DNA of 64,000 nucleotides, taken from the NCBI GenBank assembly GCA_021030905.1, contig JAGFMI010000010.1:496001-560000 (forward strand), written 5' to 3'. Below the pieces are notes generated by a model, which saw only the letters and a list, made by a program, of their open reading frames with translations, searched no databases and had not been told where the DNA came from. Position 1 is the first letter of the stretch; each line of letters begins with the position of its first letter. Shown in pieces: positions 19,297-31,914 of this stretch. This stretch comes from Pyrenula massariospora (lineage: Eukaryota; Ascomycota; Eurotiomycetes; Pyrenulales; Pyrenulaceae). Position numbers and translations under genes: made by a program.

Positions 19297-22200
19297 TTTG
19301 GCATCAATATAGGGTAGATAATCGGGTGGTCTGAGGTGGAAGCTGGCTAAAAACGTTGATATGGGGTGATAGATATTTTGCGGCTTCGGCAAGGAGCTAT
19401 CACGATAGTTATAAGATGAAAGCTTGCACTTGTGTCAAGTAGCTGGCAAACCCGTAGTGACCTGATTGGCAGGGAAGTGCGTCATGCACGTTCATTTCCT
19501 GAGGTCAAAGTGATTGTATGCCTGTCTAACTGACGCCTTGGCCGGACAAAACTTTGATCCGCTTGCGATAATCGTCGTACAAACCCCTCGTGAGTCGTCA
19601 GGTGGTAAATATGAGAGCCGACTGCCAGGGAGATTTGGCCACCCCAATGACACGGATAGCTGCAGGTCCAAGTATGTTTGTGGGAAAATCAAGTTCTTGT
19701 GGTAGAGTTCCTGCAGGAAGCCGGCAATGAATATCGTTATTCGGTTCTGATCGGCCACTTTGGCAGCAATTTCGAGTGGACCCAGTGACAAGTGAGATAG
19801 GAGATGGTTCACATCCGCATCCAGGAAGGACACAGCCAACAGAGCAGCAGGAAAGAAGGAAGAAAGGTTTATTTATTGGGCTCGGGAAGATCGGGTTTGA
19901 TGATGGGCGTAGAGGTTTAGATTTTGCGAGCCAACAAGGCCAAGGAAAAGAGTTGATGAACAGGAGGAAAGATTGGCATGGAGGAAGCGGAATCCTTGAG
20001 CATTGAGCGTCCACAAGAGACGAGCATCTAGATTCGACGAGGGTGCTGATATGTACCCCCGGTATTATCGCGACTGACGACAAGGTACCATGGTCACTGT
20101 GTAGAAGTCATCGCCCGCCTGGGAGCAATTGAGACCGTCAAGAGGCGTCGGGACAGTGGCGAGCTGGAAGACGAAGGATGAGCAACCGGGGAGGGTGCGG
20201 GGCGAGACCAGGACAGCGGTCAAGAGGGACGAGTCCGCCGGTCCTTTCCTCGTGGATTTTGTGATGATAAAAGCTCGATGTATTGCTGTCTGCTGGCAGT
20301 GACGGTGCGGGATGGGACACGATAGTGCGGTGGAGGCAGCGTTCGGCGGTGCAATTCGATGGCGCCGAAGCCGACTGCGGGATGAGTTGCGACTACGTGT
20401 CAGAGCTATACCAGCTCCAAAGAACCTCCCCGGCCTGGGATTTCCGCTGATCTGGATGTTTCCCTCTACGCTGAATGGTTTCATCCAGGAGACGTTTCCA
20501 CGACAGCGGTTGCCTTTGATGCACCACCGTCTACCCGTCCATCCAACAGCCCTGCACCTTTCCTACGGCATGCAGCGCTCTGCGGTTCACTGCATCATCC
20601 CAGCGCCTTTTGGTTCCCAGGTTCGCTCCCATACTGTCTCATGTGCACAGGGGAGCATGTCAATTCTATGCAAACTATAGCGAGCTCCTGGTTTTTCCGT
20701 GACAAACAACGTTGATTAACGCTCGTCACAGCCAGGCCGGATCGCCTATTCTTGCTCTTTCTGCACGCACGTCTGGTCCCAGCCTAATTGCCTTGCCGCC
20801 AGTTCTGCCCGTGCCATGTCACCTCAGTACCGCGACTGCTCTTGTGGCTACTAAAGTCGTTCGAGGCTCGACCACAAGAAAGATTTTGCCATGTGTCTGA
20901 CAGCGACTCCTCATGCTAGCCGCTGACGGATCTTCAAGAATGGCTGGAAAAAGGCGACCGCGGGTTGCAGCTGCAAGCCCTCTGCGACCTTGCCATAAAG
21001 ATTCTCGAACGGTGATCTATCAAAGTTTCGAAGACCCCTTGTCCCTGTTCGCATAAACGTGATCAAATGAGAACCAATGTGGCGTACCATCCTCGTTCAA
21101 CTCCACAAATTTTATTGGGATACGTCTGCCAGGGGTCATGGGTCCGTGCCTTTACCTACCGAGAGAAACACACCATCAAAGAGGATATTCCCTTTTTCCT
21201 AGTGATGATCAGTCTGGGGTCGGTTCCTTCTGCGTGGGTGCAAAAACAATGGCTAAATCTCCAACTCTGCGTCTCTGCTGCATACGCATCAGGCATTCGA
21301 GCAAGTAGTGGCAATCGGCTAGCTCTCACTAAGAAGCGGATTGGTGCTCTACGTGGGGTGTCCTGGAGGCGCTCCTCTGTCTACAACAAGGCCAAATTCA
21401 AGTAACGTTGAGGGGTGCCTTGAATTGATCTCAACCGTCTTTCGTAACAGGGAAAGCGAAGCGTACACGATCTCTTGAGCCGGACTTCCTTCGAAGCTAA
21501 TCGACTTACTCATCGGCGCTAGGAATACTGACAAGACTTTTCCAACATCCGCCACCGTCCTTTCAAAACACTATGCATTCACCGCGGTAGTCAGCGGCTG
21601 CCGGCAGCATGTACATCTCGGAACATTCGCTGTTGCCAGCCCTGCTCGCTCTTGCCCACTCTACCGGCAGATTTTGGTTGCTTGTGGGTCTGGACCATAG
21701 ACCGGACCGTACCGTACTTTGACAGATCTCGGTAATCTCTGCTGCAGCGATGCTCGCCGATATTTTCCATCCCAGGCAATCGCCGCTTTTAAGATTACTC
21801 TCCAGGCTCAACAAGTCTATCAATGTACCTCATATTCGGGGGCACGAGACTTACAATTCAGCACATTTGAGTAACACGCTTAGATAATATTTCCAATATA
21901 ACCATCAGCGACTTCGTAATGGCTGCACATTTCTTATTCTCAGAACCCCGGACTTTGGCGCCAATGGTCTGTCTACCCCTGCCAAAATTTAATCTAGACT
22001 GAACTCAATTATCGTCAAAGGCTTTTCGTTTGTGACGTGACAACGCAAGGGCCAAACCGAGATTTGTGTAACCTTCTACGTCGCTCCGCCATGGCCACGT
22101 CTCGAACACTCACCCTAGTCAAGAAGAGCATGTACTCGAGGCATTACCCTACAGCGTGATCTCAGATCTATCGTGTTAGCGTCGGGATCGCTAGTCACAG

Positions 22201-25200
22201 AAAGACAACAAGGTTGTCGTTGCAGAGATCTTGAGTCTACAGTCTCTTCCACACATTCGGAAGCTTAAAAAAAATATAAACATATCTAAAGGTTAGTCTA
22301 GGTGGTCCCTTGAGGGGCTCACCGAGAGATCGCCACGAACCGTCTTAAAACGAATGGTGATGCTCTCACATCACCCGTCTTCTTGGCAACGTTGCGACAT
22401 GACAGGCCAATGCGAGTCCTTATCACCCGAAAATCCATCGTCATTGGCAAGGGCCGCAAGCAAAAATGCATGCTCATTGCTTTTTCTTATCCTATCATGA
22501 GTACATTTGCGGTTGACTTGCAGGGACTAGTGCAGCGGCACGCTGCAGATGTACAGACCTTCGCGCTGGGGAGATCTTCTGGATGCGATCCTAGGAGATA
22601 CTGAAGATCTCAGAACCCTCGCTTTGACATACGCGTGATGAGATTTTAATTTGGCCTACTTCTCCAATTGCAGGATCGTAAATACAATCCTGGGTCCAAT
22701 CGCTTGAAATAGCCCAAAATCTCCGCATATTCACGACGTGAGCAACTCCGAACAGAGTGGGACTTAGAGGGCTATTTTCTGGTTCATTAGCCGACCTCCT
22801 GGTCCTGAACTTGCAGACCTCTTAAGAAGGCTCAATACCTTATCCAAGACCAAAGCAAAATGTTTTGGTATGAGCGATTTCAGGTTTCTGCTGTTGTACA
22901 ACTTGCCACTCCGCAGTTACGGTCTGATTAAGGCAATGGCGTGACTGAAAAGAAAGCCTAGAGATTTACCTTGCAATCTATGAGTACGACAATTAGCCAT
23001 GAAGGAAACAGTAGCTTTTGGTCGATCTTAATCGAACTTCACGAAAAGTTTCTCTTCTGCGGTCTTATTCTCCGGCAAGAATCTCTTCGAAGCGAAAACG
23101 GCAAACGGATTCTGCATTTTTTTGCTGATGAGGTCGTACGCCATACTTGAGACGGAAATGGTCGAACTGTCCGTAGCGCACTTCGAATGACGTTATGCAC
23201 CGAGTTTTTTTGTGCCATATGTCCGCAATATTCAGAGCCTCTTGCATACACGAGTTCAGAGATCCGCGGTCCCTGTTCCCGCAGAGAACATCCGTCCGAT
23301 TATGCACCTTCTATATTTTCTGCACGAAATTTTTTCTCTAATGTAGGCCGAAACTTGTGACATTGCACACTTTCCTCTCACACTTAATCCATCATCTGTT
23401 TGCACGTGGGAAGGGCTTGGCACCTCGCATTATTCGTCTTTTCATTTATGCAGCCGATATGCTGATTGATCCCAAACTGCGTGACCAATGTTAGCCCCCC
23501 AACATACTTCAATTTCTTTTACAACGCATTGTAACGCCAAATCAGGAGATAGCCTTCGAGACAGAACCTGTCCGTGCATGCTAAAGATACTTTAGCATTG
23601 CTAGAAGGAGAGCAGAGAACACGAAGCATGTCGCCTCCCATTGCACAAATTTGAGTAAACAGGTAAGCCAACGGTTGTCGAAATCATATCGACGCCAGGG
23701 TACAGGATACCCTCCGAACACAATATGCCGTCTCACCTGGAGGTTGATGGAGCATGGCTGCAAACACGTCACTCTCTTGTGTGACATACCGACGACTCCA
23801 CAATGACCTGAAAGTCGTCACCCCATTATAGATCCCCAATCCTTACAGTCACAACTTAGGCCAACACATATCAGAGTAATAACTTTTTTTTCATTTCCCA
23901 AAATGCGGTCAAATACACACTGAGACGCACAAACTGTCTATAAGCCCTGGAAGGGACGCAATCCAGCATTTGGGCCAATTATGAATACGGAACATCACCA
24001 ACCCCACAACCACTTCCTCCCATTCCATACGATACACCTCCATCCTCTCCCCAGCAACCCATATCTCCCACATCCCCCCACCGGCCCCATTTTATCCCAT
24101 CCCCTCCGGCATGCTCGTTTACCCGACATCCCATCCGTTCTCAAATCGCCGTCTTGGTTGGGAAGATCCTCAACCTAAAACTTCTCGCTATCCACGAACA
24201 GCTCGTTGTCAGAGCACTCCACGCACCGGCCCTGGATCTTCTATGGCCTGCCTGCCTGCGTGTAGTTCCCACCCTGCCATCCCTACCGTATCGGATCCGA
24301 AGATCGCGTCCTTAGACATGTCCCCTCCGCTGGACTGGGTTGGCCGCGCATCGAATTCGCCGCAGCGCTGGATGAGCCACGCCGTTGCGAATGAGTGGCC
24401 TCAAAATCATCGTCAAGTATTGGCGCAACCTCGCCAGAAAAGAGCGAGGACGATCGGTGAACGTCTTTCGATCGAGCGGGTCTGAACATCCCCCAGGCGA
24501 CCATTGAGTCCTATTTACACGCCAACCCTCATGACCTGGCACGGCGAGCGGCCCCGCTCCGCTCCGCTATACTGTCCAGCAACGGTCATGCTTTGCTCGC
24601 CGTTGCCGCTAAAGCCGTCGGCGTAGATATAACACGTGCACCAGCTGCTTAGCGTATCTGTCTAGGCGGGCAGCGATCATCTCGGGCTCGGTTTTCCCGT
24701 GGGTAGATGTTCTCCGCTCGTCTCGTCTCCCTTAATTTTCCTCCCACTAGCCCATATCCAAGTTCCCCCCCACCAAACTCCTCGCGCCACTCTTCTCCAA
24801 CCCCACGACCGACAGCGGCTTGATCCAGCTACGCTAGTCGGTCTGGATGAGATGTCCGCGGGCAGACGGCGATGCAGTTCTCGCGTCGTGTCGATTTGTA
24901 TCCTTGCGGCCGCGGCTTTGGCAGTGTCCTCGTCGATGTGGTCGGGGCCCGGTTTCTGTGGATGGGCTACTTGCTTTCTGCTCTCAATGGCGATGATTTG
25001 CTGGATTCTGTCAGAACAACGGCAAAAGAATAGCAGACTAAGTATGTACTGAGATTCAGAACATTAGAAGAGGTGAGGTCAACATCTACTGAGCAGAAAT
25101 GACCAAGGACGTGATCGACTAGGTGTGACCATCCCGCTGCTGTGCGCTGCATGATGTTATTAGGCTCGATAAACCGCATTCACGTTCTGAATTCAATAGG

Positions 25201-25441
25201 CATAGGAGGCAAAGCGGCTGTCAAAAGGATCTGCCATGTCAATGGTGTATACTAACTTACGAAACTAAAGAGCAGAACAACACGAAGCGACAGGGGCGGA
25301 AAAGTCGTAGTTTCCAAACCTAAGTTAGGCAGGAAGGTCAAGTCATATGGTATTCAGGAGTCTTCGTAGCAGTCTTCCATATACCCCCGAGATCAACAGT
25401 AGTAGATGACATTTCTTCTCGGATCAGATCCAAACTTCCCG
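19297..25441. other. Gene-poor stretch, about 6 kb
   Basis: I recognise no intact gene. Open frames are short and switch frame often. A plus-strand frame of about 110 codons without ATG lies at about 20390-20720. GC-rich coding-like pieces lie at about 24110-24655 (separate entry). I see no reverse transcriptase, transposase, long terminal repeat or strong AT bias of RIP type. It may contain non-coding transcripts, decayed genes or genes with many tiny exons. Confidence 0.4.
24461..24652 (+). other. Coding-like fragment, product unknown
   Basis: Open for 64 codons without a start. The last 57 residues look like a real protein end: two or three amphipathic helices (a LNIPQATIESYLHANP segment, then ARRAAPLRSAIL, then HALLAVAAKAVGVD). 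GC-rich third positions differ from the flanks. A second protein-like piece (about 24140-24290) in another frame reads ILNLKLLAIHEQLVVRALHAP. Together they suggest exons of an unmodelled gene or a decayed one. I cannot name the family. Confidence 0.25.
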
Positions 25442-25841
25442 TCAGCGCTGCGAGCCATAGTACCATTTCGACACAATATATTTAACCAAGTCTCGCTCTA
25501 AAGATCCCATGATCGTATTCGTGCCGATGCCCCAAGGACTTGCCAGCCAGGAGGAGTCGCCCTGCCGGATATAATCTCGACCCAGGTCATTCCGGGGACC
25601 AATCAGCCGGTCCCAAAAGAGTGGTAAGATATAGTTGCCGTTAAGGAAGTAAACAGTTCCGTAAAGAATTAGGTTGAGAAACCCGGTGAGGAAGATAGAC
25701 CATTTATCTGTACTTCAGTCAGGATGAGTGTTGAGGCCGCCGTGAGGCTCGCTGGGGATTTGACGCACTGTCAGTACCAGCCGATCGTGGGCGTTTGTTT
25801 TCTCTTCCACCCGGAAGTTCTGTCTTTTCGTCGAATTCCAT
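25442..25841 (-). CDS. Small single-pass membrane protein, unknown function
   Basis: Exons 25769-25841 and 25442-25707, intron of 61 bp (GTGCGT, CTGACTG branch, TACAG), giving 112 residues. A charged 24-residue N-terminus (Glu/Arg/Lys) is followed by WSIFLTGFLNLILYGTVYFL, one membrane helix. A conserved-looking polar domain with many aromatics follows (FWDRLIGPRNDLGRDY, then DSSWLASPWGIG) and a short C-terminal helix. Good splice signals in the right phase and protein-like residue spacing support a real gene. I do not recognise the family. The topology could be a type II anchor or a signal anchor. Confidence 0.45.
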
Positions 25842-26608
25842 GGATGGGAAATAATTCAAGCTAGAGACAATCAAAAATGATAAGATGTGCACAGAACGGT
25901 AGGAAAAAAGAAGTCACAGAAGGGACAGCAAAGACAGTGCAGAGACTGCCACAGTCTTAAACCAAAAGCCTATCCATCAGCCTCACGGTGAGCCGGCAGC
26001 CAGAAGCATCCGTGACCAGCACATATGCTGTGCCATAATGGAAGCCAACCGCATTTTAGAATTTCTGATATCCAAAAGCCAATGGGGGCTGGCGCTCCTG
26101 GCCTGAGTGCAGCGGTAGCCTGACGAAGCCACGAAGAGGATGCAAGGCGAAATTGCGGCACATCACTTGGACCCTCGTTCTTGAGACCTGTGGCGGCTGA
26201 ACATAGTAGCATCTGTTTCTGGCGCTCATTGTAAGCTGTCAACGAAGAGTCTGTAGGGTCTGGTTAGTATCTGTCCGTTCAGAGAATTTGAGAAAATACA
26301 GTTGAAGGGCAGATATGCTGTAAAGACACCTCAGATAGGCCAACGTCGCAATCCACTCTGGGTCTAGCTTCAACGAGCGGTCGCCTACGAGGTGGTGTCC
26401 TTAACTCGGTGCTCTACAATTCTTGAACCGCAAATAAGGAGCCTCTGAGTGCGACTTTCCATGAAAGGTCAATTCTACTCTATTCCAAACAACCCTTCTG
26501 CCCATGCCTCAATTCCCATGCTTCATATTCCACAATACGTAAATGCAGAAATTTTCCAAGATCAACACCACGGGCCTTCCACCTGTCTATTAATCCCAAT
26601 CAAAGCAA
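25842..26608. other. Intergenic with an uncertain minus-strand exon
   Basis: Between the small membrane protein and SSZ1. On the minus strand at about 26258-26280 a strong branch-acceptor pair (ATACTAAC then CTACAG) is followed by an open frame to 25970 (about 95 codons; AYNERQKQMLLCSAATG near its start). No upstream start exon is convincing, so I do not call a gene. Confidence 0.3.
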
Positions 26609-28538
26609 TCACGCACTCCCATTCTCTACTACCGCCCTTCCTCCCTCAACTCTCCCTCTCACTCCCCCCTGACCCCCAACCTCCCTTGCTGTGACCTCCA
26701 GCCCCAGGTCTGCATGCACATTCACCACAACCTCCACGCTCCCTTTCCTCTTAACATTCTTGAGCAAAACTTCCGCTAGAACACCAGTGCTCTTCCACAC
26801 CTTCTCCCGGACCTCGTCATCTTCATCTTCATCGCTATCAAAGTCATCATCGTCATCCTCGTCCCCGTCCGCCTTGGCAGGCTTGCTCTTCGGCTCTGGC
26901 TTGGTCACTTCGATCGTTCGCTCGCCCTCGCACAGCCTAACGGTTATATCGCCCCCGTCTTTCGGAGCGGAGAAGCGCGCCCCACGTCGCACAGGGGCTG
27001 CGGTCTCGGGAAGGATCAGAGGTTCAAAAATTTCGGCCTGAACTTGCTTCTCTATTCCGTCGGTCTTGGCCTTTTGCTGGGGTATCAATAGAATACCGAT
27101 CGCCTTCGAAATGTGTGGGGTTACCGTGAGCATAGGATGGGTGCTTTGGTCGATGTCGTCTTTGTCAAATTCTTGGACGAGAGAGGCTTGGATGGCAGCA
27201 CCACGGGCGGCAAGGTGAGCGGGGTTGATGGCTGTGGTGGATGTTGAAGGTGAGAGGATGGTGGTAGTGGAGGGGAAGATGGAGGAAAGAGATGAGGCAA
27301 TTTTGGGGGTATGGGACGTGCCGCCGGAAAGTATTATCTGGGAAGTGTTAATAAGGAACTCCGTGAAAGAGATCAAGGAGGAGTGACAACTCACTTCATC
27401 GATGTCGAGAATGTCTAAGTCAGCCTTTTGGACAGCGGATTGGATGAGTGAGGTGAAGCGTGAGAATACTTTAGAGGCAATGATATCGTAGCGAGATCGA
27501 TTAAGTGTGTTGTTATAGTCAATGCCATCAGCGAGGCTCTCTATACTTAGCGTCGCGCTGGAACTGAGACTAAGAGCCTTTTTAACAGCCTCGGCCTCCA
27601 GTTTGAGCTTTGCGAGACTTCTTTCATTCGTCCGAGGATCTGTCTTGTTTTTCTTCATGAATTCTTTTGCAAACCAGTCTATCAGCACCTGGTCTAGCTG
27701 TGAGCCTCCTAGCTCGTAATCGTGCGCAGTTGCCAGAATTGTATACATTCCACCTCTTGAAGCGACGACGGCAACGTCAGAGCGTATGCCGCCCAAATCG
27801 GCAACTATAGTAGTCTTGTCTTTTGCATCTTCTGTCAAGCGTGCATCATATGCCACCACGGCCGCAATAGGCTCTGGTATGAACTGAAGTACTTCCAGTT
27901 CAGCTGCCTGTGCTGCCTTTGTTAACGCCTCCTTTTGAGCGTCTGAAAAATCCGTTGATATCGAGATGACCGCGGCGTTAACCTGTCGGCCAAGGAAATC
28001 AGATGCAGACTGCACTAATCTTCTCAAATGTCTTGTTGTGACCTCGGAAACACTAATGGTACTCGGAGAATCCGACTCGGTGTCTTTCACAGAAAACGAG
28101 ACCGTAGAATTGTTTTCTAATGGATGAGCTGAAGCGTGACATGGTGTAGGGTCTATTGACTTGAAGCTGTCCAGATCGGTCAGAAAGCTTCTCAGTGTCG
28201 CCTGAATGGTACTTACTCCTTGCCTAAGAAATCTCGAAAGAAGGCAATGGTATTCTTGCTGTTCCGCACAAGTTGGGACTTCGCCTGAGTGCCGTGATAT
28301 TCTTCCCCCTCAATATACGATAGGACAGATGGGATCTGGCGATCCCCTTCTTGGTTTGCTATCACCTCAGCTTTACCATCCTGCTCTCTCAGAATTAGCG
28401 ATCCACTTCGTGAAAACTGGAATGTACCCGTACCCCAGAAACGTAGGCTATAGAGCTGTTGGAATTTCCGAATGAAATTCCTATGGCATAATGCTCCACT
28501 GGCTCTGGTGTGAGCATACCATTTGACTCTTCACTCAT
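26609..28538 (-). CDS. ssz1: Ribosome-associated Hsp70 SSZ1
   Basis: Four exons: 28434-28538, 28217-28380, 27395-28166, 26609-27337, giving 589 residues. The N-terminus reads HYAIGISFGNSNSSIAYVSG (Hsp70 phosphate 1 loop in the altered SSZ1 form). Next come GDRQIPSVLSY, VNAAVISI, the FIPEPIAAV block, VADLGG and IILSGGTSHTPKI. The ATPase domain fills residues 1-400. The C-terminal part is short and lacks a full peptide-binding lid, as expected for SSZ1, and has an acidic Asp/Glu insert (about residue 525). SSZ1 pairs with zuotin in the ribosome-associated complex that activates Ssb-type Hsp70 at the tunnel exit. Intron 3 (57 bp) is free of stops and keeps frame. Confidence 0.9.
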
Positions 28539-29048
28539 CCTAAATAATTTAAAGGTTGCATAAACATATATACTGCTATAAGAAGGAGTATAGTCGCTAT
28601 TTCGGCAAGAATGCTCTCAGCTATAGTTCATGCGCGCTTTCAGCCCTCAAAAATTATTTTGAGATCGGAGGGCAATAGCCGATGTTTACCCGATGCACAG
28701 TACCACGGGGAGTACCTTCACACGGCCGGGGGGACGGCTCCAGTACTCGTGCAACGGCATGTGAATGCGTGACTTTACACAATCAAGTTGTACAGGACAC
28801 GGTTGGAGATTTGAAGACGTGAGCCATCTATGAATTTCATAGGAGAATATTTACAAGAGCAAATATCTCACAACACAGCTCACTTTCAAGCGCTTGAAAT
28901 GTTCTTGAGATAGCTAAGTGGAGATTGCTTTTGGCACATAGAACAGTACCTCCTATCTAAGCAGGCGTGGAGACCGTCAACCGATCAAGGATCCAATATT
29001 TTTTCATGGACAGTAGATTGACTGACGCTTGGCTACTTCCACTTAACC
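28539..29048. other. Intergenic, SSZ1 promoter
   Basis: Upstream of SSZ1 and downstream of the next minus-strand gene. No gene recognised. Confidence 0.4.
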
Positions 29049-29530
29049 TCAAAAGAAATATACTTCTGCCTCCACAATACTAGGTCCTTTATCCCCAAAC
29101 TGCTTTTCAAGCGCGTTCTTAGCCTTCTCAGCCAACACGTTCGCCGGCGCTGGCCCAGTAGGTCCACTGGCAGGATCCACAATATGCCTGAAGAACGGCA
29201 TCGGCTTCACCTCATTCGCAGCGGCCTTAATTGCTTCGAATTCTTCTGGTTTGAAGCCGCCGCCCACCATGATGGCGGCGGGGTATGCACCGCTTTGGCT
29301 TCCGCATCCGGACGCAGGCATCACACTTTGGCCACGGAGAATGGATGGAATTTCTGTTGTTGCTGTTGCGGTGGAACTACATATGTGGGTGACTGAGGAA
29401 ATAAAGGTTAAGCTATACTTCAAGTATGAGTAGGAGATCAATCACCATCGTATTTTGGAAGTAACAATCTTTGGACCTCTGAGGTGTGCTCAGGTGAAAC
29501 ACCGCAGAGGACGAGGGGTATAGAGGGCAT
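29049..29530 (-). CDS. Conserved fungal protein of unknown function, Rossmann-like
   Basis: Exons 29446-29530 and 29049-29392, intron of 53 bp, giving 142 residues. The N-terminus PSIPLVLCGVSPEHTSEVQRLL has a beta strand-turn-helix look. A second hydrophobic strand AAIMVGGGF follows, then a Glu/Ala-rich helix (EEFEAIKAAA) and a C-terminal VEAEVYFF. To my eye this resembles a small uncharacterised family common in ascomycetes with a VLGGGF-type strand. No catalytic residues can be named. Cytosolic by appearance. Confidence 0.65.
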
Positions 29531-30584
29531 TGTACTGGATATTTCGTTATAAGAATTGAGGAAGATGACACGCCGCTAAATAGAGTAGCTTAGGAACGAA
29601 AAGAATGAACCGGAATTGCAGAATAAGGTACGAAATCAAAGAGAAGTGGCTTTCTTATATAGCGTATTTTCTCTTGATAAGGCGGACCATATAAATGACA
29701 ATGTCAATTGGCGTTTTTACCTCCTTCCAATAAGACGAGGGCTATCACCGTATCGGGATCAAAGATACTGATGCCCGCTCAAATTCGCCAGGAAAATAAC
29801 TTGATCTGTCAGCACATCGAAATCGGGGCTCAAGCCTGTTCTTGGTATGTGTAAAATATTTCCACATTGGATGACTATGTGCCAGATTAGTTGATATGTT
29901 TCAGGTAGCATAGTAATCAACCCAGCCCAATTTGTCCAAGAGCAGTAGTTTAAAGTATGACGAGGAAATGTATCATGGCTCTATGAGGTTATGTAACACA
30001 AGCGAAGCAGTGGCAACAGAATCCTGTTGTATCGGCCTCCGGATCGGTCCATTCCTTCGTCGCATTTTGGGATCCCGTCAAATCCTGTCCTGGCTTGGAA
30101 TTAAGGCGAAATTGGAAAATGAGGTAGGCTTCGATCGGCTTCGTAGGCTGAGTCTTCCACTCAAGAAATGAATGAGAACCTGTATCTTTGCTCTGCTCGA
30201 TCTATGCAAAACGGTCTTTCGATCAGACCAAGGCCGAAGTTTCCACATTGGGTAGACAGTCTTTATAATCATCACCTTGGCGTCTGTTCGAGACTCGCCT
30301 GTTAGTAAGTGCCATGGAATGGTGGCGTAATTCTTGCAGAGGTTGCCTGCTCCTCGATTCTACTATCCTGTCAAGTTTGGGTGCTAATTGGCTTGCTGTT
30401 GAGGTTTGAAGGTCAGAGATGCGGAGTTTGAAAATGGAAAATACCCGATATTCAGCCGAGCATCAAAAAGTCTTGCAGCAAAAGTGAAGAATCGCTGAAT
30501 TTTCTTAGAGCATGCCGTGCTTCGATGAGGCCGCCATGAAGGACGGCTAAAATCTACGCATTTCAACAGAAATAAAACAGGGTC
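29531..30584. other. Intergenic, divergent promoters
   Basis: About 1 kb between the unknown 142-residue gene (minus) and RRP40 (plus). No gene recognised. Confidence 0.4.
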
Positions 30585-31301
30585 ATGGAGCCTCAAATCC
30601 TCCTTCCCGGGGACCCTATCCCACCCTCTACCTTCTCCTCTAACACCCGCCTCCTCCGCGGTATCCACTCCACCCCTCCCACCGCCAAAGTTGCCGGCAT
30701 CCTGCACTCTCACCCTAGAAAACGTACCCTCGCCCTATCCGCCTCACATTTTACCTATAGCCCTCAGACCGGCGACCTTGTAATTGCCCAGATCCAACGC
30801 TCCGTCTTCGAGGAATTCTCCTGCTCCCTCGCTCCGCACACCACACCAGCCCTCCTCCCTCACCTCGCCTTCGAAGGCGCCAACAAGAAGACGCGCCCAC
30901 AACTCAAAGCCAACGATCTTGTCTACGCGAAAGTTGTCTTTGCGGCGAAGAACATGGAGACGCAGCTCTCGTGCGTGGATCCCGCAACGGGGAAGAGCGA
31001 GCCGGAGATGCTGGGTCCGCTTGTGGGAGGTATGGTTTTTGATGTCAGCGTTGGGCTCGCAGAGAGGCTGTTGAAGAGAGAAGGCGTTGTGATTTTGGAG
31101 GAGTTAGGGGAGAGAATGCAGGGTGGGTTTGAGATTGCCGTGGGGAAAAACGGAAGGGTTTGGGTGGATTGTCCTCAAGGCGGTGTGAAGGGGGTATTGG
31201 CAGTGGGAAGGTGTCTCGGGGAGACCGATGAAGATAGATTTACAGACGGTGAGCAGCGGAGACTCGTTGGAAAAGTATTGGGAGAAATGGGATTCGGGTG
31301 A
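30585..31301 (+). CDS. rrp40: Exosome complex cap subunit RRP40 (EXOSC3)
   Basis: Single exon of 238 residues. It opens with the LLPGDPI motif typical of RRP4/RRP40. An S1-like segment follows: HFTYSPQTGDLVIAQI, then a variable stretch and LKANDLVYAKVVFA. A KH-like C-terminal part has GGMVFDVSVGLAERLL, then FEIAVGKNGRVWVDCP, where the GKNGRVWV turn is the family hallmark. RRP40 is one of three RNA-binding cap subunits of the RNA exosome, acting in nuclear and cytoplasmic 3'-5' decay and rRNA processing. The first 370 bp are C-rich in sense and the rest G-rich. Confidence 0.92.
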   Translation: MEPQILLPGDPIPPSTFSSNTRLLRGIHSTPPTAKVAGILHSHPRKRTLALSASHFTYSPQTGDLVIAQIQRSVFEEFSCSLAPHTTPALLPHLAFEGANKKTRPQLKANDLVYAKVVFAAKNMETQLSCVDPATGKSEPEMLGPLVGGMVFDVSVGLAERLLKREGVVILEELGERMQGGFEIAVGKNGRVWVDCPQGGVKGVLAVGRCLGETDEDRFTDGEQRRLVGKVLGEMGFG

Positions 31302-31914
31302 CAAGAGGTTCGGAGAGAAAATGAAAGATTTACCACACAGCTGCAAGGTTAAAGGCGCGGGTTGGCTCGAAGGCTAGGCCGTTATAGACACGTCCTTTAC
31401 ATCTTGCTAAATATTTGGGAGGCTGCTATCTTCAAAGAATTGATGAGAACTTGGTGTGGACGAGTGGGCAGGGGGCCAAAGCAGCCAGCAGAGAGAGGGT
31501 TAGGGTGGTTCACCACGAAGCGCAACACCTAGGAGGCCCGAATGAGTAGGCAGAGAAGATTTGTTGTCGTCAAAGTCCTTGTGAGAAGACTATCCAGAGG
31601 ATTGCACAAGACGGGAAGACAGGTAATGATTGTGGACGAAAGTGATGATATTCGATCCCTCTGGTTTGAATACATCGTCATTGGCAGTGTCCTCGGCATG
31701 ATAGCCATTAGCAGGCTATCTGCCTCACCTCCCATCCAGATGCCCACAGATTTTTGGTGCTTTTTTGCCGCTCAAAAGTATGCATCGTGCGATTAAACCC
31801 AATAGCCGCCAATGCTATGCCAGATATCCGGAACTCCCTATCTTTTCGCTTTATGGAAAGATATGTCCATCTTCTATCTTGCATGCAACACAAATAAAAA
31901 CAAAACATGTGCAT
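31302..31914. other. Intergenic, convergent 3' ends
   Basis: Between RRP40 and the eS27 gene, which converge. No gene recognised. Confidence 0.4.

Noticed and set aside
19297-25441. Transposon or LTR element in the gene-poor stretch
   Set aside because: No reverse transcriptase, integrase or transposase motif and no terminal repeats could be seen.
25970-26280. Minus-strand exon-like frame after a strong branch and acceptor
   Set aside because: No start exon or family found; kept only as a note in the intergenic entry.
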